Shown here: piece by piece, positions 23,638 to 31,713 of the stretch | Position numbering within the stretch: position 1 is the stretch's first letter | Layout: every line of letters starts with the position of its first letter | Source: Roseomonas sp. 18066 | GTDB lineage: Bacteria > Pseudomonadota > Alphaproteobacteria > Acetobacterales > Acetobacteraceae | Direction: 5' to 3' | DNA: 36,651 nt | NCBI RefSeq assembly: GCF_902706185.1 | Contig: NZ_CACSJM010000053.1 | Coordinates: forward strand, 1-36,651 | Translations under genes and position numbers: made by a program | The notes under the pieces: model-generated | The model's database searches: none | What the model saw: the letters and a program-made list of their open reading frames with translations, nothing else | What the model was told of the DNA's origin: nothing

Positions 23638-26034
23638 TCAGGCTCCCACAAGTTTTTCGATGGTGATGGGCAGGTCGCGGATGCGCTTGCCCGTCGCGTG
23701 GAACACGGCGTTGCTGATCGCGGCCGCGACGCCGACGATGCCGAGTTCGCCCACCGCCTTGCCGCCGCGGGGCGTCGCCTGCAGGTCGGGGATGCCGACA
23801 CTGATGGTCTGGATCTCCGGCACGTCCGCGTTCACGGCGACCGCGTAGTCCGCGAGGTTGGCGTTAACGACCCGGCCGTCGCGGGGGTCGATCAGCCCCT
23901 CCTCCAGCAGCGCCTGGCCGATGCCCATAATCATGCCGCCGATCCACTGGCTTCTGGCCAGCTTCGGGTTGAAGACCAAGCCGCTGTCGAAGGCCGCCAC
24001 CATGCGCTTGACGCGCACCGTGCCGAAATCCTCGTCCACGCGCACCTCGACGAACTGCGCGCTCCAGGCATGGGCGGAGCCGCCGCTGGCCGTGGCGGGC
24101 TGCATCAGCGTGAAGCTGCGGTTGCCCGCGTTACGCTGCGCTTCCGTGGCACCAGTCGGGAAGGTGTCGCGATGCACTTCCAGGCGTTCGCGCTCCACCG
24201 CCTTGAGCAGGTCAGCGATGGCGACCCCTCCCGTGGGGCGGCGGCTCGGACGGATCTGGCCGTTCTCCAGCACCAGGTCATTGACGCGGGCTGAGCGCAA
24301 CGGCGACTTCGGGTCGCTGGCCGCCAGGTTCAGCAGTTCCGTGCGGGTGGCGACCGCCGCCGTGTGGACAGCGCCCATCAGGATATTCGCAAGCTGCGAC
24401 CCGCCCGCGACCGGCGCCCGCGGCAAGTCGGTATCCCCGAGCGAGACCGAGACCCGCTCCACCGGAACACCCAGCACCTCGGCCGCCGCCTGCGCCAGGA
24501 TGGTGTAGGTGCCGGTGCCGATATCGACACCGCCGCTATGGACCTCCACCCGGCCGTCGGCATGCAGGATGATCTTGGCCTCGCCCGGCTGGCGCCAGAC
24601 GGGATACGTCCCCGCCGCCATGCCCCAGCCGATTAGTTCGCGCCCCTCCCGCATCGAGCGTGGCGCCGGGTTGCGGCGGGACCAGCCGAAGGCTTCGGCA
24701 CCGGCCGCGTAGGCCTCCCGCAGCTGCCGCGTGGTCCAGGGGATCTTCGCCTTCGGGTCCTGGTCGGCCCAGTTCTTCAGGCGCAGCGCAACCGGATCCA
24801 TGCCGAGGGTATGGGCCAGTTCGTCCATGGCGGTTTCGAGCGCGTAGGTGCTGGGATTTTCGCCGGGTGCCCGCAGCCAGCTCGGGTTCACCGTGTTGAC
24901 CGGGATGATGCTGTGCCGCGACGACAGGTTCGGCGTGGCATACATCAGCGTGGTCACGCTGTTCGTCGGCTCGACATGGGTGTCGTCGATCGCCGTCTCG
25001 TTCCAGCCCTCGTGGACAATGGACACCAGCTGGCCGTCACGGGTGGCGCCGAGCGCCAGTCGCTGGTGCGTGCGGGGACGGCCACCCAGGCCGGTGAAGG
25101 TCTGCGGCCTGGTCAGCGAGACCTTCACTGGACGGCCGAGCTCGCGGGCGGCGATGCAGGCCAGCGATACATGCGGGTGCGGCGCGATCTTCGAGCCGAA
25201 GCCGCCACCGACATAAGGCGAGACGACCCGGACCTTCTCGATATCGAGGCCCATCCATTCGGAGATCACCTGCCGGGCGCCGCCGACCCACTGGCTCGGC
25301 TCCCAGACCGTCAGGCGGTCGCCTTCCCAGGCCGCCACGCAGGCATGCGGCTCCATGGGCACGTTGTACTCGCGGGGGGTGGTGTAGACCCCCTCCACCT
25401 TGACCGGCGCCGAGGCGAAAGCGGCGGCGGCATCGCCCCACTCGGCCTTGATGGCATCCATCGGTTGCGGGTGGGCGCGGCTGTCGGTGGGGTGCAGCAG
25501 CGCTTCCGAGGCCTCGTAGGCCACCGTTACCAGGGCGGCGGCCTCGGTGGCCTGCTCGAAGCTCTCCGCCACCACGATGGCGATGTGCTGGCCGTTCCAG
25601 CGCACCAAATTGTCCTGCAGGGGAACAAAGACTTCCGTCGCCGCGCCGCCCTCGAGGTCGCGCTTGGGGCGGTTGATGCGGAAGCCGCTCTCATGTGTGT
25701 AGACGGCCAGCACGCCAGGCGAAGCACGCGTGGCCGCCGTGTCGATGGCCCTGATCCGGCCAGCCGGGATGGTGGACTGCACCAGGACCCCATAGGCCAT
25801 GCGGGCCAGCGGCTGCTCGATAGCGTAGCGGGCCGTGCCCTTGACCTTCACCGCGCCGTCGGCGCGCGACAGGCTGCTGCCGACGGCGCCATGCTTGACG
25901 GGCTGCCGCACGGCATTCGCTTCAGCCGGGGCTGCTGCTTGGGCCGCGCCGCTGGCGGTCAGGGCAGCGCCTGTCATCATCGTCGCCTGCACCAGGGTGC
26001 GGCGCTTGAGTTCTGGGTTGAGGGGGCTGGTCAT
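23638..26034 (-). CDS. paoC: Molybdopterin-binding subunit of PaoABC-like aldehyde oxidoreductase
   Basis: 798-residue large subunit of the xanthine oxidase family. Conserved blocks include GTARYAIEQP, VSPYVGGGFGSKI, SWLRAPGENPSTYALE, and near the C-terminus GGKAVGELGIVG with the presumed catalytic Glu at about residue 763. The N-terminus KRRTLVQATMMTGAALTASG looks like a twin-arginine signal. It is the third gene of a set with a 2Fe-2S and an FAD subunit, as in PaoABC (YagTSR). In E. coli the Tat signal is on the small subunit; here it is on the large one. The product should oxidise aldehydes in the periplasm with molybdopterin cytosine dinucleotide. No PaoD/XdhC-type maturation factor is nearby. 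Confidence 0.92.
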   Translation of the reverse strand: MTSPLNPELKRRTLVQATMMTGAALTASGAAQAAAPAEANAVRQPVKHGAVGSSLSRADGAVKVKGTARYAIEQPLARMAYGVLVQSTIPAGRIRAIDTAATRASPGVLAVYTHESGFRINRPKRDLEGGAATEVFVPLQDNLVRWNGQHIAIVVAESFEQATEAAALVTVAYEASEALLHPTDSRAHPQPMDAIKAEWGDAAAAFASAPVKVEGVYTTPREYNVPMEPHACVAAWEGDRLTVWEPSQWVGGARQVISEWMGLDIEKVRVVSPYVGGGFGSKIAPHPHVSLACIAARELGRPVKVSLTRPQTFTGLGGRPRTHQRLALGATRDGQLVSIVHEGWNETAIDDTHVEPTNSVTTLMYATPNLSSRHSIIPVNTVNPSWLRAPGENPSTYALETAMDELAHTLGMDPVALRLKNWADQDPKAKIPWTTRQLREAYAAGAEAFGWSRRNPAPRSMREGRELIGWGMAAGTYPVWRQPGEAKIILHADGRVEVHSGGVDIGTGTYTILAQAAAEVLGVPVERVSVSLGDTDLPRAPVAGGSQLANILMGAVHTAAVATRTELLNLAASDPKSPLRSARVNDLVLENGQIRPSRRPTGGVAIADLLKAVERERLEVHRDTFPTGATEAQRNAGNRSFTLMQPATASGGSAHAWSAQFVEVRVDEDFGTVRVKRMVAAFDSGLVFNPKLARSQWIGGMIMGIGQALLEEGLIDPRDGRVVNANLADYAVAVNADVPEIQTISVGIPDLQATPRGGKAVGELGIVGVAAAISNAVFHATGKRIRDLPITIEKLVGA

Positions 26035-27023
26035 GCGATGCCTCCGGCACTCATCAGCGCCCGCGCCACCACCTTCGGGGCCAGGGCGATCTTGTAGGCG
26101 TTGTGTTCACGGGCCTGGGCGCCCGCCATCGCTTGCGCTGCGGCATCGCGGATGACCGCCTCGTTGAGCGGCTTGCCTGCCAGCGCCTGCTCCACGGCTC
26201 GCGCGCGCCAGGGCTTGGTGGCGACGCCGCCCAGCGCCACCCGCGCCTCGCGGATGGTGCGGCCGTCCGCCTCCAGGGCGATGCCCACGGCGGCGCTGGC
26301 GGCGGCGAACTCGTAAGAGGCCCGGTCACGCACCTTCAGGTAGTGCGACCGGCGCAGGGCATCGGAGAGGGGGATCTCGATGCCCAGGATCATCTCGCCG
26401 GGTGCCAAGTCGTGTTCCAGGTCCGGCCGGTCGCCCGGCAGCCGGAAGAACTGGTCCACCGGCACCACCCGCTCGAACCGGCCCATGATCCGCACTGTTG
26501 CGTCGAAGGCGACCAGCGCCACGGCCAAGTCACCGGGATAGGTGGCGATGCAGGCGTCGCTGGCGCCGAGCACCGCATGGTTGCGGTTCAGACCGTCCAT
26601 GGCCGCGCAGCCGGAGCCGGGGTTCCGCTTGTTGCAGTTCGGGTAGGCCGCCGTGTCCCGGAAATAGGTGCAGCGCGTGCGTTGTAGGAGGTTGCCGCCG
26701 ATGCTCGCCATGTTGCGAAGCTGCGCCGAGGCCGCACGCCACAGCGCCTCGGAGATGACGGGCGCCACGGTCCGGACGCGGGCATCGGCCGCCACCTGGC
26801 TCATCTTGGCGAGGGCACCGATGCGGATCGCGGTATCGCTGACGGTCACCTCGTCCAAGCCGGGCAGGTGCGTGATGTCGATCACCCGCGCCGGGCGCTC
26901 GACACCGCACTTCATCAGGTCGACCAGGGTGGTGCCACCCGCCAGAAAGCGGGTTCCCGGCTGAGCCGCCTCGCGCAGCGCCGTGGCGGTGTCGGGGGCG
27001 CGGAGATACTCAAGGGCTCTCAC
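26031..27023 (-). CDS. paoB: FAD/4Fe-4S subunit of PaoABC-like aldehyde oxidoreductase
   Basis: 330-residue middle subunit. FAD-binding motifs FLAGGTTLVDLMK and NMASIGGNLLQRTR are present. Between them and the C-terminal domain is the insertion with Cys118, Cys130, Cys139 and probably Cys158 (CTYFRDTAAYPNCNKRNPGS, then GCAAMDGLNRNHAVLG) that binds an extra 4Fe-4S cluster in PaoB and in 4-hydroxybenzoyl-CoA reductase, but is absent from most xanthine dehydrogenases. This identifies the Pao branch. The start is a GTG overlapping the stop of the 2Fe-2S gene, and its own stop overlaps the ATG of the large subunit gene, so the three are translationally coupled. It has no signal peptide and would be exported by piggy-backing. 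Confidence 0.92.
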   Translation of the reverse strand: MRALEYLRAPDTATALREAAQPGTRFLAGGTTLVDLMKCGVERPARVIDITHLPGLDEVTVSDTAIRIGALAKMSQVAADARVRTVAPVISEALWRAASAQLRNMASIGGNLLQRTRCTYFRDTAAYPNCNKRNPGSGCAAMDGLNRNHAVLGASDACIATYPGDLAVALVAFDATVRIMGRFERVVPVDQFFRLPGDRPDLEHDLAPGEMILGIEIPLSDALRRSHYLKVRDRASYEFAAASAAVGIALEADGRTIREARVALGGVATKPWRARAVEQALAGKPLNEAVIRDAAAQAMAGAQAREHNAYKIALAPKVVARALMSAGGIA

Positions 27024-27511
27024 AGCGACGTCCCCTTCCCGAGGCGTGCCGCCGCGTCGCGCACGGCGGCGACGATATGCGGGTAGGCGCCGCAGCGGCA
27101 GATATTGCCGCTCATGTATTCGCGGATCTCGTCGTCGGACCCGGCATGGCCCTCATGGATGCAGGCCACCGCCGACATGATCTGGCCCGGCGTGCAGTAG
27201 CCGCACTGGAAGGCATCGTGCTCGACGAAGGCCGCTTGCACGGCGTGCAGGGTACCGTCCGGAGCGGCGAGGCCCTCGATGGTGGTGATCTCGCGTCCCT
27301 CGGCCTGCATGGCGAGCGTCAGGCAACCCAGCACGCGCTGGCCACCGACATGCACGGTGCAGGCGCCGCACTGGCCCTGGTCGCAGCCCTTCTTGCTGCC
27401 GGGCAGGCCCGCGTACTCGCGCAGGGCGTCCAGCAGCGTCACGCGGGAATCTAGGGTCAGGTCGTGGTCTCGGCCGTTGATCCGGAGCCGGACGGCCCTC
27501 TGCGTCGCCAT
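27020..27511 (-). CDS. paoA: 2Fe-2S subunit of PaoABC-like aldehyde oxidoreductase
   Basis: 163-residue electron-transfer subunit with two 2Fe-2S clusters: Cys43, 48, 51 and 63 (GCDQGQCGACTVHVGGQRVL) in the plant-ferredoxin-like domain, and Cys103, 106, 138 and 140 (QCGYCTPGQIMSA, NICRCGAY) in the helical domain. The usual small-subunit length is reached. I prefer the ATG at 27511, which has ggagg ten bases upstream; an ATG at 27541 would add ten residues. Unlike E. coli PaoA it carries no twin-arginine signal, since that is found on the large subunit here. It is the first gene of the operon, so the promoter lies within about 200 bp upstream. Confidence 0.92.
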   Translation of the reverse strand: MATQRAVRLRINGRDHDLTLDSRVTLLDALREYAGLPGSKKGCDQGQCGACTVHVGGQRVLGCLTLAMQAEGREITTIEGLAAPDGTLHAVQAAFVEHDAFQCGYCTPGQIMSAVACIHEGHAGSDDEIREYMSGNICRCGAYPHIVAAVRDAAARLGKGTSL

Positions 27512-27562
27512 GGGGGCGTGCCTCCGTCTTGAGCCGGACACAGGGGATTTCGGTCCAGCATA

Positions 27563-27577
27563 ACTTAGACTCTAGGT
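27563..27577 (-). promoter_or_regulatory. Imperfect inverted repeat upstream of paoA, MerR-like
   Basis: On the minus strand acctaga, one base, tctaagt form an inverted repeat with one mismatch, about 50 bp upstream of the chosen start. A tatgct lies just downstream. The repeat looks like the operator core of MerR-type promoters (acttaga-N-tctaggt), but the spacing to any -35 element is not the usual 19-20 bp and no MerR gene is in the window. The surrounding 27540-27700 is AT-rich and has no gene. Confidence 0.35.
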
Positions 27578-27744
27578 CAGCGCGTAAGGGCCGATTAGCG
27601 GCTGAGTTACGAATGAGCCTATAAAATTCTGATATAAATGACTTCTGACGGCCTTCTAATGGCGGGTAGACTGGAGCTACAGTCAGCAGAACTGAGCTTT
27701 GTGCCCGCAAGAGCGTATCCTCGCCTGTCCTCCCGCTACTGTCC

Positions 27745-28228
27745 TCACGGCACCCTCCGCTTCGCCACCCCTACCGACAGCGTCGCCGCTGCCAAGTCAA
27801 ACGTCGCCGCGGAGATGTTCCTTGCCATCACGCGCACGGTGTTGTTCGACCACACCGCTGCGTCGAGCTCGATGAACCGGGTCGACGACACCAGCGACGC
27901 CGACGCCAGATCCCCGGCCCGCGCCCCGCTCACCGTGACGTCGATCAGCGCCGTCGCCCCCGGCGCCAGGCTCGGCAGGTCCCAGGACACCTCCGCCGCG
28001 AACTCCCGCCGCCCCGGCCGAACAGCGCCCCCGTCAGCAATGGCGTGCCGTTCAGCACCGCGGGTGCGGCTTCCGGCAGCCCGTAGAGCCGCAGCGATTG
28101 CAGATTGATCGGCCCGTCAAAGCCGATCACCCCGACCTGGGCATAGGCCACGGACGCGCCCACGCGGATCGTCTGCCGCCGGTTGAAGTTCGCGTCGCCC
28201 GTAGGCGCGCCGGCGTTCCACCCCTTGC
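27745..28228 (-). pseudogene. Phage-like structural protein remnant, cut by IS66
   Basis: A 161-codon 3' fragment without its start. From the IS66 edge it reads KGWNAGAPTGDANFNRRQTI, RVGASVAYAQVGVIGFDGPI, then GTPLLTGALFGR. In the G-rich run near 28010 one base must be dropped to continue as EFAAEVSWDLPSLAPGATAL and IDVTVSGARAGDLASASLVS, ending at 27745. The second half is the C-terminal beta pattern common in phage tail-type and virion hypothetical proteins (an exposed DPPSL-x-AGA...TV.VAGA.LGD.A type sequence). The gene has a frameshift and no N-terminus. It shows that a prophage or phage-like element once lay here. Exact identity is unknown. Confidence 0.6.
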
Positions 28229-28293
28229 TGCGGGTCTTTGGGACAGTGGATGCCGTGGCGGTGGCCCGGCTGGCTGCGGCGCTGGAAGGGTGA
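28229..28293 (+). pseudogene. tnpA: IS66 tnpA, 3' end only
   Basis: LRVFGTVDAVAVARLAAALE followed by Gly and TGA matches the extreme C-terminus of IS66 TnpA proteins. The stop overlaps the GTG start of tnpB (GTGA), the usual IS66 coupling. The rest of the gene has been lost at the junction with the phage-like remnant. Confidence 0.7.
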
Positions 28294-28646
28294 TCACGCT
28301 CCCCTCTGGGGCGCGGGTGCTGCTGGCCAGCCGGCCGGTGGACTTCCGCAAAGGCGCGCATGCCCTGGCGGCCCTGGCAGCGGAGGTGCTGAGCGCCGAT
28401 CCATTCTCGGGAGTGGTGCTGGTGTTCCGGGCCAAGCGTGCCGACCGGATCAAGATCGTGCTCTGGGACGGCAGCGGACTGGTCCTGATCGCCAAGCAGT
28501 TGGAGGGTGGGGCATTCCGCTGGCCGCCGGTTGTTGACGGCGCGGTGCGGCTGACGCCGGTGGAGTTCGCCGCACTGTTCGACGGCATCGACTGGACGCG
28601 GGTGCAGAGCGCGAAACGGATTCCTACGCCGAGCGTGCCTGCGTAG
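28290..28646 (+). CDS. tnpB: IS66 family accessory protein TnpB
   Basis: 118-residue IS66 TnpB (Orf2), a helper of transposition whose exact biochemical role is not settled. Conserved sequence: LASRPVDFRKGAHALAALAA, VVLVFRAKRADRIKIVLWDG, SGLVLIAKQLEGGAFRWPP, and LTPVEFAALFDGIDW. Length and all conserved blocks are normal, so this gene seems intact although the element around it is not. The GTG start overlaps the tnpA stop; tnpC begins 10 bp downstream. Confidence 0.93.
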   Translation: MITLPSGARVLLASRPVDFRKGAHALAALAAEVLSADPFSGVVLVFRAKRADRIKIVLWDGSGLVLIAKQLEGGAFRWPPVVDGAVRLTPVEFAALFDGIDWTRVQSAKRIPTPSVPA

Positions 28647-28656
28647 ACTTCCTGGC

Positions 28657-29925
28657 GTGATGGGCGCCGCGGACACCATGCCGAGCCTGCCGGAGGATCC
28701 CGCCGCGCTGCGAACCCTGCTGTTGGCCGCGCTGGAGCAGCGCGATGCCGCCATGGCCGAGCGCGACGCGCTGGCAGCCCGGAACGAGCAGTTGCACCAC
28801 CTGTTGCTGAAGCTGAAGCGGCGGCAGTTCGGGCAGAAATCGGAGCGGCTGCCCGACGATCAACTGCTGTTCGCGTTCGAGGAGATCGAGGCCACGCTGG
28901 CGGCCAGCGAGGCCGAGGCAGGCCAGCGCTCGAAGGGCCTGAAAGAGCAACAGGCGAAGCGCCGCCGCGGCAACCGGGGACAGCTCCCCGCGCACTTGCC
29001 GCGCATCGAGCAGGTGTTGCTGCCCGAGCGGGAGACCTGTCCCTGCTGCGATGGCCTGCTGGTGGAGATCGGCGCAGACAACGCCGAACGGCTTGATGTG
29101 CTGCCAGCCCGGTTCCGGGTGCTGGTGACCCGGCGGCCCAAGCTGGCCTGCCGCGCCTGTCCCGGCGTGGTGCTGCAGGCGCCCGCTCCAGAGCGGCTGG
29201 TACCCGGCGGGCTGCCGACCGAGGCCACCGTCGCCCAGGTGCTGGTGGCCCGCTATGCCGACCACCTGCCGCTGTACCGCCAAGCGCAGATGCTGGCACG
29301 GCAGGGGCTGACGCTGGGTCGGGAGGTGCTGGCCGACTGGCTGGGGACCGCCGCCCAGGAGATCCGGCCGGTAGTGCGCCGCCTGCGCGAGATCCTGCTC
29401 GCCTCGGCCCGGCTGTTCGCCGATGGTTCGAGGCACTGCCTCGAACAACCTGCCGGTGCTCGACCCCGGACGCGGCAAGGTGAAGAAGGGGTATGCCTGG
29501 GCGCTGGCGCGCGACGACCGGCCCTGGGGCGGCACGGATCCGCCCGCCGAGGTGTTCCGCTACGCGCCCGGCCGCGGGCAGGAGCATGCCAGGGCGTTGC
29601 TGGCGGACTACCGCGGCATTGTCCAGTGCGACGGCTACGCCGCCTACAAGGCACTGGCCACCGGCGGGGATGTGACGCTGGCATTCTGCTGGGCGCATGT
29701 CCGCCGCGGGTTCTTTGACCTGGCCAAAGGCGGCGCGGCGCCGATCGCCAGCGAAGCTCTGCAACGCATCGCTGCCCTCTACGCCATCGAGGCGGAGATC
29801 CGCGGCCGTCCGGCCAAGGAACGTCTGACGGTGCGCGCCAGCCGGAGCGCTGCTCTCGTGCATGACCTGTTCGCCTGGTTCGCGCAGCAGCTGGCGCGCC
29901 TGCTTGGCCGCAGCCCCACGGCTGA
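28657..29925 (+). pseudogene. tnpC: IS66 transposase TnpC, frameshifted and 3'-truncated
   Basis: The N-terminal leucine-rich helix (MAERDALAARNEQLHHLLLK), the RRQFGQKSERLPDDQLLFAF block, and the zinc-like CPCCDG...C-x-x-C region are normal. At about 29425, right after the first catalytic Asp (RLFAD), a palindromic 21-base sequence interrupts the frame; the transposase then continues in the next frame (LPVLDPGRGKVKKGYAWALA, then VQCDGYAAYKAL with the second catalytic Asp, FCWAHVRRGFFDLAK). It is lost after LARLLGRS, before the catalytic Glu. It is therefore inactive. Its second half is read in frame into the hsdM gene. A GTG (28657) or ATG (28660) serves as start. Confidence 0.88.
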
Positions 29926-31666
29926 TCCGGCCGTCCACGACGGACTCTTCGACCAAACCAAGGCGCATTACAAAGCCGACGATCTATTCACCACCGGCGA
30001 CCGCCTCGATATTTCCGAGGATACGTTCCGCCGTATCGTCAAAGAACTGCAAACCTTCGATCTCTCCAAGACCAGTGACGACATCAAGGGCCTCGCCTTC
30101 GAGCGCTTCCTCGGCACCACCTTTCGCGGCGAACTCGGCCAGTTCTTCACACCGCGCCCGGTAGTCGATTTCATGGTCAGCATGCTTGATCCACAGGAAG
30201 GCCAACTGATCTGCGATCCGGCGGCGGGATCGGGCGGCTTCCTCATTCGTGCGTTCGAGCATGTCCGCAGCCAGATCGGCGCGGCGATCCAGGCCGACAA
30301 AGACAAAGCTCGCGCCGATATCGAAGCGCTCGGCCTCGATGCGGACGAGGAAGAACGGCGGATCGATGAAGCCTTCGCCACTCTAAACAGGCAGCTTCTG
30401 CCCTCGGACGACCAGAACAAGCCGGTCGACACGCGCGTGGGGCGCCTCGCCTGGAACTGCATCTTTGGCACCGACGCCGAACCGCGCGCCGCGCGAACCG
30501 CCAAGATGAACATGATCATGCATGGCGACGGCCATGGCGGCATTCACTATCATGATGGCCTTATCGATATTAACGGCATCTTCCCCGGCCGGTTCGATAT
30601 CATCATCACCAATCCGCCCTTCGGCTCGAATGTCGGCGACGACCAAAAGGTCGGTGGCAGCGATGAGACCCGCGTCTATGACAATCAGGCCTATAAGGAC
30701 CGCTGCATCGCCCGCTATGGCGCGCCGTGGGAGGAAAGCCACAAGCGGATGCTCGCCGCTTCGACGGCGAAGACCAAAATTCTCGATCTATTCGAGATCG
30801 GCAAAGGCAAGTCCAACCGCGCCACGGAGATCGTCTTCGTCGAGCGCTGCCTGAACCTGCTGAAGCCAGGTGGGCGGATCGGAATTGTCCTGCCAGATGG
30901 CAATCTCAACAATCCTTCGCTGACATGGCTGCGACGCTGGTGCGAGGGCAAGGCAAAAATCCTCGCAGTCGTAAGCCTACCGGAAGAAACCTTCCGCTCC
31001 GCCGACGCTACGGTGAAAGCCTCGCTCGTCTTCCTCAAGTGCTTCACCGAGGCCGATCAGACAGCCTGGGACGCGGCATGGACCGCCGCGCACGCGACAC
31101 ACGACGCGGCGTACAACGCGGAACGCGACAAGCTCTGCGCGGATTTCGGCCCGCGCATCGTCTGTGGCGATGACAAGGACGCCGCGAAGATCCTAAAGGC
31201 GCTGTCGGCAATCGGCGCCAAGCGCGTACCGCCTGCGTGGTTCTCGGCCAATCCACCTCCCTATCCGAAGAGCATCGGTGCGACGAAGCTGAGGAAAGTG
31301 GGCTGGGACGATCAGGCGAAGGACCGCAAGAAAGCGACGACGCTGAAGAAGGACTACGCGGCGGCATTCACCGACGATGTGACGAAGGCGGCAGACGCGC
31401 TCACCCGCGAACTCGCCGTTGCCTTGAAGGGGGTGGACGAGCACCACAACGCGGCGCTTTGGACGCATGTGCGCGAGGCCTTTGACTATCCCGTCTTTGT
31501 TGCCGCGCCGAAGTCCGTCGGCATCACCTCGACCGGCGAGACGGGCGGGAATGTACCGACTGAGTTGCCTGCGCTGTTGGAAGCCTATCGCCGGTTCGAG
31601 GTGTGGGCGGAGGCGGGCGCAAAGCCGACGGAGGCGCCGGATTTTTCCTTGCCCTCCGCTGCGTGA
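29423..31666 (+). CDS. hsdM: Type I DNA methyltransferase HsdM, N-terminus replaced by IS66 TnpC fragment
   Basis: The open frame of 747 codons begins inside tnpC and changes identity at about codon 165-170. From DQTKAHYKADDLFTTGDRLD onward it is an N6-adenine methyltransferase of the type I class: FLGTTFRGELGQFFTPRPVV, SAM-binding motif I DPAAGSGGFLIRAFEH, catalytic motif IV IIITNPPFGS, and NRATEIVFVERCLNLLKPGG. The C-terminal helical part is complete. What is missing is the N-terminal 150-200 residues normally ahead of HYKADDLF. The first in-frame ATG within methylase sequence is only at about 30172, so expression would need the chimeric start at 29423 or a GTG near 29857. Whether it makes an active enzyme is open. 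hsdS follows after 47 bp. Confidence 0.85.
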   Translation: MVRGTASNNLPVLDPGRGKVKKGYAWALARDDRPWGGTDPPAEVFRYAPGRGQEHARALLADYRGIVQCDGYAAYKALATGGDVTLAFCWAHVRRGFFDLAKGGAAPIASEALQRIAALYAIEAEIRGRPAKERLTVRASRSAALVHDLFAWFAQQLARLLGRSPTADPAVHDGLFDQTKAHYKADDLFTTGDRLDISEDTFRRIVKELQTFDLSKTSDDIKGLAFERFLGTTFRGELGQFFTPRPVVDFMVSMLDPQEGQLICDPAAGSGGFLIRAFEHVRSQIGAAIQADKDKARADIEALGLDADEEERRIDEAFATLNRQLLPSDDQNKPVDTRVGRLAWNCIFGTDAEPRAARTAKMNMIMHGDGHGGIHYHDGLIDINGIFPGRFDIIITNPPFGSNVGDDQKVGGSDETRVYDNQAYKDRCIARYGAPWEESHKRMLAASTAKTKILDLFEIGKGKSNRATEIVFVERCLNLLKPGGRIGIVLPDGNLNNPSLTWLRRWCEGKAKILAVVSLPEETFRSADATVKASLVFLKCFTEADQTAWDAAWTAAHATHDAAYNAERDKLCADFGPRIVCGDDKDAAKILKALSAIGAKRVPPAWFSANPPPYPKSIGATKLRKVGWDDQAKDRKKATTLKKDYAAAFTDDVTKAADALTRELAVALKGVDEHHNAALWTHVREAFDYPVFVAAPKSVGITSTGETGGNVPTELPALLEAYRRFEVWAEAGAKPTEAPDFSLPSAA
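29426..29446. repeat. 21-base perfect inverted repeat that breaks tnpC
   Basis: gttcgaggca, one central base, tgcctcgaac. Compared with the usual IS66 spacing between the LFAD and PVLDPGRG motifs, about 16 extra bases are present, shifting the frame by one. The palindrome makes up most of this extra sequence, so it looks like an insertion footprint or a replication-slippage product. Confidence 0.6.
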
Positions 31667-31677
31667 TCCGCTAGTGG

Positions 31678-31693
31678 AGGGCTCTCGAGCCCT
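31678..31693 (+). promoter_or_regulatory. Small hairpin between hsdM and hsdS
   Basis: agggctc, two bases, gagccct form a 7 bp stem in the 47 bp gap, 20 bases before the hsdS GTG. It might lower hsdS translation or be chance; there is no T run. Confidence 0.3.
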
Positions 31694-31713
31694 GGATCAG
31701 TTCCGAAGATGCC

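Larger units (their letters stand above)
28229..29925 (+). mobile_element. IS66-family element, truncated at both ends
   Basis: Contains the last 21 codons of tnpA, an intact tnpB, and tnpC up to about 75% of its length. The left end replaces the 5' part of the phage-like gene at about 28228; the right end runs directly into type I methyltransferase sequence at about 29915-29935. No terminal inverted repeats or target duplications could be recognised, as expected if both ends are lost. The element can no longer move by itself. Confidence 0.85.

Noticed and set aside
28238..28537. Second frame over tnpB
   Set aside because: The TnpB frame has all conserved IS66 blocks; the other frame is a shadow.
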